Notes under the pieces: model-generated
The model's input: only the letters and a program-made list of their open reading frames with translations
Told to the model about the DNA's origin: nothing
The model's database searches: none
Part shown: piece after piece, positions 31,840 through 38,021 of the stretch
Numbering within the stretch: position 1 is the first letter of the stretch
How the letters are laid out: each line of letters opens with the position of its first letter
Origin: Desulfobulbaceae bacterium
GTDB taxonomy: Bacteria; Desulfobacterota; Desulfobulbia; Desulfobulbales; Desulfurivibrionaceae
Assembly: GCA_003517965.1 (NCBI GenBank)
Contig: DOZO01000039.1
Location: 38,641 to 76,661, forward strand
Length of the DNA: 38,021 nt
Direction of reading: 5' to 3'
Made by a program: the position numbers and the translations under genes

Positions 31840-33072
31840 ATGGCACATGAAGAACGTGGAGATCTGATTGTTGGGCTGGATATCGGTACTACCAAGATCT
31901 GCGTGGTGGTAGGCGAAGTACATGATACCCGGGTAGATATTATCGGAATAGGCAGGCATCCATCAGTGGGATTGCGTCGGGGAGTTGTGGTCAATATCGA
32001 AAGCACCGTGCATTCGATCCGGCAGGCTGTGGAAGAAGCCGAACGCATGGCCGGTTGCGAGATCGATGCCGTTTATGTGGGTATTGCCGGTAGTCACATC
32101 AAGAGCTTTAACAGTCATGGTCTGATAGCTATCAAGCAAAATGAGATCAAGCAGGAGGATATTGATCGGGTGGTGGATGCGGCCAGGGCTGTACCCATCC
32201 CGATGGATCAGGAAGTGATTCATGTGTTGCCCCAGGAGTTTATGGTAGACGGCCAGGCCGATATTCAGGATCCCCTCGGCATGACCGGCGTCCGTCTTGA
32301 GGCCGATGTGCATATTGTGACTGGCTCGGCAACTGCGGTGCATAACATTGTAAAGTGCTGCAACCGTGCCGGGCTTCAGGTAACGGATGTGGTGCTGGAA
32401 CCTTTGGCCTCGGCAGGCGCGGTTCTGACCAGGGAAGAAATGGAGCTGGGGGTTGGTCTGCTGGATATTGGCGGGGGCACGGCCGATCTGGCAATCTTTG
32501 CCGATGGGACAATCAAACATACCTTTGTTCTTGGCCTGGGTGGCCAGAACCTCACCAACGATCTTTCCATCGGCTTGCGCACCCCGCAGAAAGAGGCGGA
32601 AAGGTTGAAAGAGGAGTACGGCAGCGCCTTGGCCTCTCTTATCGACAAAGATCAGATCATAGAGGTTCCCAGCGTGGGGGGCAGAAAAAATAGAAAGCTT
32701 TCTCGCCGGGTCATGGGTGAGATTCTTGAACCCCGGGTTGAGGAGATGCTTACCCTTATCAATCAGGAGTTGCTGGATTCCAAGTACAAGGAAATGGTCA
32801 ACGCCGGTCTGGTGCTGACCGGAGGCTCATGTCTTCTGGATAATATGGAGGAGCTGGCGGAACAGATTTTTGATCTGCCGGTTCGCATCGGACGTCCGGA
32901 AAATATTGGCGGGTTGGTGGATGTGGTAGGTACGCCGCAGTGGGCAACTGGCGTTGGTCTGATTATTTATGGTATGAAAAACGGGCCGGGAGAAAGATAC
33001 AAGCGGCCCAGAGGGGGATTGGTGGCCAGGGTCGGCAGGGGGATAAAAGACTGGTTTAAAGGAATAGTGTAA
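31840..33072 (+). CDS. ftsA: Cell division protein FtsA
   Basis: This actin-like protein anchors FtsZ to the membrane. It has 410 residues from ATG 31840, selected because AAAGGTGA ends four bases upstream; the frame continues upstream to 31783 but that part has no family character. It contains the phosphate-1 loop VGLDIGTTKICVVVGE, the 1C-domain region (VYVGIAGSHIKSFNS), phosphate-2 LLDIGGGTADLAIF, the VLTGGSCLL adenosine segment and a C-terminal amphipathic membrane-targeting helix (GRGIKDWFKGIV). Everything needed for FtsZ tethering is present. Confidence 0.97.
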   Translation: MAHEERGDLIVGLDIGTTKICVVVGEVHDTRVDIIGIGRHPSVGLRRGVVVNIESTVHSIRQAVEEAERMAGCEIDAVYVGIAGSHIKSFNSHGLIAIKQNEIKQEDIDRVVDAARAVPIPMDQEVIHVLPQEFMVDGQADIQDPLGMTGVRLEADVHIVTGSATAVHNIVKCCNRAGLQVTDVVLEPLASAGAVLTREEMELGVGLLDIGGGTADLAIFADGTIKHTFVLGLGGQNLTNDLSIGLRTPQKEAERLKEEYGSALASLIDKDQIIEVPSVGGRKNRKLSRRVMGEILEPRVEEMLTLINQELLDSKYKEMVNAGLVLTGGSCLLDNMEELAEQIFDLPVRIGRPENIGGLVDVVGTPQWATGVGLIIYGMKNGPGERYKRPRGGLVARVGRGIKDWFKGIV

Positions 33073-33142
33073 ACAAACGCATCAAGTGGCAGGCGGCTTT
33101 GTTGGGGAGTCGGTCAGAGACCTTGAACAGGGAGAGCAGGAT

Positions 33143-34309
33143 ATGACTTTTAAATTTGTGGAAGCAGAATCTCGGGCAAAGATCAAGGTTTTTGGCGTTG
33201 GTGGCGGTGGCGGAAATGCGGTCAACACCATGGTAGACAGCAAGATTCTTGGCGTAGAATTCATTGCCGGCAACACCGATATTCAGGATTTGGAGAAATC
33301 CAAGGCTGATGTCCGGTTGCAGCTTGGCAAAAATTCCGCCAAGGGGCTTGGGGCCGGAGCCAATCCTGAAAGAGGCAGGGAAGCGGCGGAGGAGTCCATT
33401 GATGAAATCAGGAAACAGTTGCAGGGCTGTGATATGGTTTTTGTCACCGCCGGCCTGGGAGGCGGAACCGGTACCGGGGCCGCGCCGGTTGTGGCCAGGA
33501 TCGCCAAAGAACTTGGAGCCCTGACCGTGGGGGTCGTGACCAAGCCCTTTGCCTTTGAGGGCAGGGCTCGGATGAAAAATGCGGAGCTTGGCTGGAAGAC
33601 GCTGAAAGAGCATGTGGACACCATCATCACCATCCCCAATGACCGCTTGATCTCTCTGAGTCAGAAAGGGACCCGTTTCATAGACGGGATGAAGATGGCC
33701 GATGATGTTTTGGTGCAGGCAGTAAAAGGCATCACCGATCTGATCAATCTTCCTGGCTATATAAACCCGGATTTTGCCGATGTGCGGGCCATCATGAACG
33801 AGATGGGGCAGGCCCTGATGGGTTCAGGCTATGGGGTTGGTGAGAACCGGGCGGTGGAAGCGGTTAATATGGCGATTAACAGCCCGCTTCTGCAGGACAT
33901 CAGCATTGATGGTGCCAGGGGGGTATTGGTCAACATCTCGGCCAGCCGGGAGACCTTGACCATGCCGGAAGTGACTGAGGCAACCACCAAGATTTATCAG
34001 GAAGTGCATGAAGATGCCAATATCATTCTGGGCGTTATCTTTGATGAAAATCTGGGCGATGAGTTGCAGGTGACGGTTATTGCCACTGGTATTCGTGACA
34101 CAGTAGAGGAAGTGGAAGAAATTGACCGGGTGCGCTTCATTCCGAAAAAACGAGAGCCAGCCGCGCAGGCGTTACCGTTCAGGAAGAGTGAGCAAGGTAT
34201 GGCTGCAGGCCGAGCCGTAGCCAATGGCATGAATAGAATCTATGTTAATAACATTCGCAATGAGCAGGACTATGATCGACCGACGTTTCTGCGCAGGAAT
34301 GAAAGTTGA
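33143..34309 (+). CDS. ftsZ: Cell division GTPase FtsZ
   Basis: This tubulin-like GTPase forms the Z ring. It has 388 residues from ATG 33143 (GAGCAGGA just upstream; the frame runs further upstream without family similarity). It has KVFGVGGGGGNAVNTM, NTDIQDL, the tubulin signature GGGTGTGAAPVVA around residue 109, NPDFADVRAIM, and the T7-like loop and C-terminal domain. A short linker is followed by the conserved C-terminal peptide DYDRPTFLRR, which binds FtsA and other partners. The linker is short. All the parts expected for polymerisation are present, which matters given the inactive FtsI-like protein upstream. Confidence 0.98.
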   Translation: MTFKFVEAESRAKIKVFGVGGGGGNAVNTMVDSKILGVEFIAGNTDIQDLEKSKADVRLQLGKNSAKGLGAGANPERGREAAEESIDEIRKQLQGCDMVFVTAGLGGGTGTGAAPVVARIAKELGALTVGVVTKPFAFEGRARMKNAELGWKTLKEHVDTIITIPNDRLISLSQKGTRFIDGMKMADDVLVQAVKGITDLINLPGYINPDFADVRAIMNEMGQALMGSGYGVGENRAVEAVNMAINSPLLQDISIDGARGVLVNISASRETLTMPEVTEATTKIYQEVHEDANIILGVIFDENLGDELQVTVIATGIRDTVEEVEEIDRVRFIPKKREPAAQALPFRKSEQGMAAGRAVANGMNRIYVNNIRNEQDYDRPTFLRRNES

Positions 34310-34389
34310 TGAAAATTGCCCAAACAAATGGTTGATTGCCAGACCTCTGCCACTGCCGGGACGGGGTTTCCCTTTCTGGCAGGCGTGAT

Positions 34390-36126
34390 ATGAACCCTAT
34401 GCGCCAGCGCCAACCTGCCGCCCATGATTTCCTGGCCAGCGAAAAAGGGACGCAGCGGAAGAAATGGAAGGGATTGCTGCCGGTTGCCCTGATCTTCCCC
34501 AACCGGTATGCCCTGGGCAATTCTAACCTGGGCTTCCAGCTTGTCTATGCCCTGGTAAACAGTCTGCCGGGCTTTGTCTGTGAACGATTTTTTTATCATG
34601 ACAACCACCCCCCGCTTTCGTTGGAATCAGGTCGTCCACTTCGCGATTTCCCGATCCTGCTTTGCTCCTTGAGTTTTGAACAGGATTTTCTCAACCTGTT
34701 GACCCTGTTTCTTGCTGGTGGTATTGAGCCGCTGGCCGAAAAGCGTAGCGCAAACTCCAGCCGATTTCGCCCAGGTCAACCGCTGATCATTGGCGGCGGC
34801 GTGGCTTCTTTTATCAACCCCGAGCCCTTGGCACCCTTTGTCGACCTTTTTGTTGTTGGGGAGGCGGAGCCGATCCTGCCGCAACTTATGGAGCATATAG
34901 CAGACTATCTGGCGGTTGAAGAGCCGGAGGCCCTGCTTAAGAGGATTGTTGGGGAGTTCAGCGGCTGTTATGTTCCTCGCTTTTATACCATGCATTATGG
35001 AGAGGGCGGGATCTTGAACCGCATTGAGGTTGCCCCGGAGGCCCAGATTCGGGTGCGGCGCGTGGTGTTGGAAAAATCACCAGTGGCCGGGCACTCGCAA
35101 TTGCTCTCTCCGGTAGCGGAGTTTGCCGATCTTTTCTTAACCGAACTTGGGCGCGGTTGCAGTCGAGGATGCAGATTCTGCGCCGCTGGGTTTGTCTATC
35201 GCCCGCCGCGGCTCTGGTCGGCGGAAAGCATCCTTGCCGCCCTGGCTGAGCGGCCCGAAGACATAAAACGGGTTGGTCTGCTGGGGATGGAGATGGCGCG
35301 CGCTGAGGATCTCGCCCGGATTGCCGATTATCTGCTGCGCGAGGGCTGCAGCTTGTCTTTTTCTTCTTTGCGGGCTGATGCCATCAGCGACGAGCTTTGT
35401 CATCTGCTTAAGCAAAGCAGGTTGAAAAGCGCGGCAATCGCCCCAGACGGGGGCTCGGAAAGGCTTCGCCGGGTAATTAATAAAGGGATCAGCGAGCAGG
35501 ATGTGTTATGCGCGGCAGAGGCTCTGGCGCGGGCCGGGATCAATCATCTCAAGCTTTATTTCATGATCGGCTTGCCCACGGAAACCAAGGAGGATCTGGC
35601 TGAACTTTTGCTTTTGACGGACAAGGTTCGCAAGGCCCTGCTGAGGGTAGGTCGAGAAACGGGACACATGGTCAATATAACGCTCAGTGTCAACAGCTTT
35701 GTGCCCAAGGCCTGGACCCCTTTTCAGTTTCACGGATTTGCCCCATTGACAGCGCTCAAGAATAGTATAAAGTTTTTACGTCAGGGCGTGGCTGGCATGG
35801 CAAATACCCGTTTGCTTGTTGATCAGCCGGGGAACGCCTTTTATCAGGCGGTGCTGGCCCGTGGTGATCGCAAGGTCGGTCTGGCCCTGTATGACATGCT
35901 GCAAAGTGGGAAAAATTGGCGGCAGACCTTTAAGGGGTGCGGCATTGACCCTGAAGACTATGCTATGCGGCAGCGCGGCCAGGAGGAGCTTTTCCCCTGG
36001 GAGATCATTGAACATGGGATAGATCGGCAATATCTTTGGACTGAGTACCAGAAAGCTCTGGCAGAAAAATCAACGATTGCCTGTGATACTCAGAGGTGCA
36101 AGCGATGCGGGGTATGTAATGGTTGA
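34390..36126 (+). CDS. Radical SAM protein (TIGR03960-like) with extra C-terminal cysteines
   Basis: This 578-residue radical SAM enzyme has an N-terminal B12-binding-like region (LIFPNRYALGNSNLGFQLVY, then GGGVASFINPEPL and FVVGEAE). The radical SAM core contains the cluster motif CSRGCRFC (Cys257, Cys261, Cys264). The C-terminus ends with four cysteines (565, 570, 573, 576), possible ligands for another metal site. The architecture is close to the first half of the TIGR03960 family; the substrate is unknown. ATG 34390 is preferred over TTG 34336, which leads into unrelated sequence. It directly follows ftsZ, and a stem of seven base pairs (34337-34343 with 34375-34381) precedes its start. 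Its stop overlaps the kinase gene by eight bases. Confidence 0.9.
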   Translation: MNPMRQRQPAAHDFLASEKGTQRKKWKGLLPVALIFPNRYALGNSNLGFQLVYALVNSLPGFVCERFFYHDNHPPLSLESGRPLRDFPILLCSLSFEQDFLNLLTLFLAGGIEPLAEKRSANSSRFRPGQPLIIGGGVASFINPEPLAPFVDLFVVGEAEPILPQLMEHIADYLAVEEPEALLKRIVGEFSGCYVPRFYTMHYGEGGILNRIEVAPEAQIRVRRVVLEKSPVAGHSQLLSPVAEFADLFLTELGRGCSRGCRFCAAGFVYRPPRLWSAESILAALAERPEDIKRVGLLGMEMARAEDLARIADYLLREGCSLSFSSLRADAISDELCHLLKQSRLKSAAIAPDGGSERLRRVINKGISEQDVLCAAEALARAGINHLKLYFMIGLPTETKEDLAELLLLTDKVRKALLRVGRETGHMVNITLSVNSFVPKAWTPFQFHGFAPLTALKNSIKFLRQGVAGMANTRLLVDQPGNAFYQAVLARGDRKVGLALYDMLQSGKNWRQTFKGCGIDPEDYAMRQRGQEELFPWEIIEHGIDRQYLWTEYQKALAEKSTIACDTQRCKRCGVCNG

Positions 36127-37567
36127 AAGAAAAAAAGCTGAGGCAGATGCTGCCAGTATTGCCAGCCTGAAGCCGTTTAGACTGGTGAAATTCTTTTCCT
36201 ACAGTGGGCTGGCGGTTTTTCTCCTTTTTACCTTGGGCCTTTCCTGGATTATTTCGAATCATGCCAAGAAGGTCCTGTTGGAGCGGAGCGAGGCTTATGC
36301 CCTTGTTGTTGCCGAAAATCTCAGCCATCAGGTGTTTCAGCAATTTGTCCTGCCCACGGTGGTGCGGTATAAGAAGATTGCTCTGCGCAAGCCAGAGCAG
36401 TTTGCCCTGCTTGATGCTGTTGTTCGTAATGCCATGCACGGCATGCGGATTCAGGCGGTTACTATTTTCGATTCCAAGAGAAATATTATTTCATACAGCA
36501 CAGTGAAAGCCCGCATTGGCCGCATCGACCAAGGTGGCATCGAATACCTCCAGGCTCTGGAGGGCAATAACAACTCTGTTGTCCGCTCAACCGGCACCCT
36601 GTTGAACCTTCTGCCTGGGGCGAAACCCATTTCTTCACAGTTGAGCACCTTCATCCCTTTCCGGCAGTATACGGCTAACAAACAGAAACCGGGTGTCATT
36701 CTGGGAGTTATCGAGGTTGATCAAGATCTCTCCGAGGATGTTGTGGCGATTACCAAATTGCAGGGCACGATCATCCTTACCTCCATGTTGATCATGGCCG
36801 CCCTGTTTGTGGTGCTTGGTTTTATTGTGGCGCGGGCGGACCGGATTATTGAGGCCCGTGCGGATGAGCGGCGACGCCTTGAGCAGCAGTTGCACCAAAG
36901 TAACAGGTTGGCTACCCTTGGCAAGATGGTGGCCTCGGTTGCCCATGAAATAAAAAATCCATTGGGCATTGTCCGCAGCACTGCAGACATTCTTGGAAAA
37001 CGAATCAAGAGCGTGGCGCCGGGAAATGAACATCTGGCCGAGATTATTGTGGAGGAAACAGGCAGACTGGATGGAATTGTGCGTGAGTTCCTGGATTTTG
37101 CCCGTCCTCAAGAGCTTAAGATGGAGCTGACTTCGGTGAATGATATCTTCACCAAGATTCTTACATTCATGGAGCCGGAGCTGGAGCGTAAGAAAATTGT
37201 TCTGGAAATGTTGCTGGATCAGGATATGCCAAAGATATCCCTGGATCAGGGGTTGATACACCGAGCCTGTCTTAATATCTTGGTCAACGGTGTGCAGGCC
37301 ATGCCGGAAGGGGGCACGCTTACCGTGGGAACCAGGCAGGAGAAGATGGCGGGCATGGCGCTACTTGTGGTCAGTGATACCGGAGGAGGGATATCGCTGG
37401 AAAAACAGGAACATATCTTTACGCCATTTTATACCGATAAAAACCGGGGAACCGGCCTTGGGCTGGCCATCGTCAAAAATATTGTTGACAGCCATCATGG
37501 GACAATCTCGGTGGACAGCAAGGATGGAGAGGGCTCCACCTTTACAATTGCCCTCCCCGTCGGGTGA
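36119..37567 (+). CDS. Membrane sensor histidine kinase
   Basis: This 482-residue two-component sensor has a first membrane helix at about residues 25-46, a periplasmic domain of about 170 residues (PAS/Cache-like in length, not assignable to a ligand), and a second membrane helix around 217-240. The dimerisation domain has SVAHEIKNPLG, with the phospho-accepting His276. The ATPase domain has NILVNGVQAM (N box), VSDTGGGIS (G1) and GTGLGLAIVKNIV (G2). No response regulator is adjacent, so its partner lies elsewhere. ATG 36119 overlaps the radical SAM stop by eight bases; the longer upstream frame would overlap by 50 bases and looks spurious. Co-transcription with the radical SAM gene is likely. 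Confidence 0.93.
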   Translation: MVERKKAEADAASIASLKPFRLVKFFSYSGLAVFLLFTLGLSWIISNHAKKVLLERSEAYALVVAENLSHQVFQQFVLPTVVRYKKIALRKPEQFALLDAVVRNAMHGMRIQAVTIFDSKRNIISYSTVKARIGRIDQGGIEYLQALEGNNNSVVRSTGTLLNLLPGAKPISSQLSTFIPFRQYTANKQKPGVILGVIEVDQDLSEDVVAITKLQGTIILTSMLIMAALFVVLGFIVARADRIIEARADERRRLEQQLHQSNRLATLGKMVASVAHEIKNPLGIVRSTADILGKRIKSVAPGNEHLAEIIVEETGRLDGIVREFLDFARPQELKMELTSVNDIFTKILTFMEPELERKKIVLEMLLDQDMPKISLDQGLIHRACLNILVNGVQAMPEGGTLTVGTRQEKMAGMALLVVSDTGGGISLEKQEHIFTPFYTDKNRGTGLGLAIVKNIVDSHHGTISVDSKDGEGSTFTIALPVG

Positions 37568-37591
37568 TCAGTTTTTTGACTCAGTCTGTTT

Positions 37592-37606
37592 CTTGCATTT
37601 TGCAAG
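37592..37606. other. Short hairpin in the gap before mnmG
   Basis: CTTGCA and TGCAAG flank TTT. No T-run follows, so it is not a classical terminator. It may be a protein site or a coincidence. Confidence 0.3.
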
Positions 37607-37641
37607 AGGCTAAGATTACAACATAAGATCATAAATCATTC

Positions 37642-38021
37642 ATGCCAAACTCCCAGCAATATGACATCATCGTGATCGGCGCGGGCCATGCGGGTTGTGA
37701 AGCCGCCTTGGCCTCTGCCCGGATGGGCTGCCGCACCGCGGTGCTCGTGGTTAACGCCGATACCATCGGGGCGATGAGCTGTAACCCGGCCATCGGCGGT
37801 CTGGCCAAGGGGCATCTGGTCAAGGAGATTGACGCCCTCGGCGGGGAGATGGCAAAAAACATCGATGCCACCGGCATCCAGTTCCGCCGCCTCAACACCC
37901 GCAAAGGCCCGGCGGTCTGGTCTTCCCGGGCCCAGGCTGACCGGCTTCTCTATCGGCTGCGGATGAAATCGGTGCTGGAACAGCAGGAAAATCTCCATAT
38001 CAAGCAGGGAATTGTCGACCG
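37642..38021 (+). CDS. mnmG: tRNA uridine-5-carboxymethylaminomethyl modification enzyme MnmG (5' part)
   Basis: The first 126 complete codons are seen before the window ends. The N-terminus has the FAD-binding DIIVIGAGHAGCEAALASAR, followed by MSCNPAIGGLAKGHLVKEID and GIQFRRLNTRKGPAVWSSRAQ, all characteristic of MnmG (GidA). With MnmE it modifies the wobble uridine of several tRNAs. The gap to the kinase gene is 74 bases, and the gene may have its own promoter there, but I cannot point to clear boxes. Confidence 0.97.
   Translation, partial: MPNSQQYDIIVIGAGHAGCEAALASARMGCRTAVLVVNADTIGAMSCNPAIGGLAKGHLVKEIDALGGEMAKNIDATGIQFRRLNTRKGPAVWSSRAQADRLLYRLRMKSVLEQQENLHIKQGIVD

Noticed and set aside
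34337..34381. Hairpin after ftsZ as a transcription terminator
   Set aside because: The stem has only seven base pairs with a 31-base loop and no following T-run, so I mention it only in the radical SAM entry.
1..38021. CRISPR arrays, rRNA and tRNA genes
   Set aside because: No regularly spaced direct repeats, no conserved rRNA segments and no tRNA cloverleaf with a TTCGA-type loop were recognised. A covariance-model scan would be needed to exclude a tRNA fully.

Overview
The window looks like chromosome of a Gram-negative deltaproteobacterium-type organism (Desulfobacterota; a Desulfobulbales relative is my best guess, inferred from gene content and style, not proven). Supporting points are a complete-looking meso-DAP type peptidoglycan precursor pathway, selA (selenocysteine use), and ftsZ followed by a radical SAM protein and a histidine kinase. 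No rRNA, tRNA or CRISPR array was recognised.

Layout. (1) 1-9173, all + strand housekeeping and accessory genes: zinc-ribbon rhomboid protease, HrpA helicase, selA coupled to a degenerate GGDEF/TPR protein, and a LOG-family protein. (2) 9174-15515, a defence-type island with different codon habits: a decayed excisionase-like HTH gene, a BcgI-like fused nuclease/N6-adenine methyltransferase, its specificity subunit, a YhcG (DUF1016) PD-(D/E)XK nuclease, a 46-codon ORF and a RhuM-family protein, ending at a bidirectional terminator. (3) 15579-17363, typA/bipA on the - strand, then a divergent regulatory region. (4) 17795-34309, the dcw cluster: mraZ, rsmH, ftsL-like, ftsI-like, murE, murF, mraY, murD, murG, murC, murB, ftsQ, ftsA, ftsZ. 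(5) 34390-38021: radical SAM protein, sensor histidine kinase and the 5' part of mnmG.

The most interesting part is the dcw cluster. The gene in the ftsI position keeps the class B PBP architecture (membrane anchor, dimerisation domain, transpeptidase fold, C-terminal PASTA domain), but all three catalytic motifs (SxxK, SxN, KTG) are missing, so it should be a pseudo-enzyme. ftsW is absent from its usual place between murD and murG, which overlap by one base, and ddl is absent between murB and ftsQ. The canonical FtsW-FtsI septal synthase therefore seems not to be encoded here, while the precursor enzymes and the FtsQ/FtsA/FtsZ scaffold look intact. The synthase is presumably encoded elsewhere or replaced.

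A 106-bp element with 22-bp terminal inverted repeats and an internal hairpin lies directly after the ftsI-like and murB stop codons. The end of a third copy is at the window start. The two full copies show a compensatory base change in the terminal stem. Other regulatory signals are a strong promoter followed by a 10-bp-periodic MraZ-type operator before mraZ, a ribosome-site-containing hairpin before ftsL, a 10-G tract in the selA ribosome binding site, and a perfect 27-nt palindrome with terminator-like ends inside yhcG.
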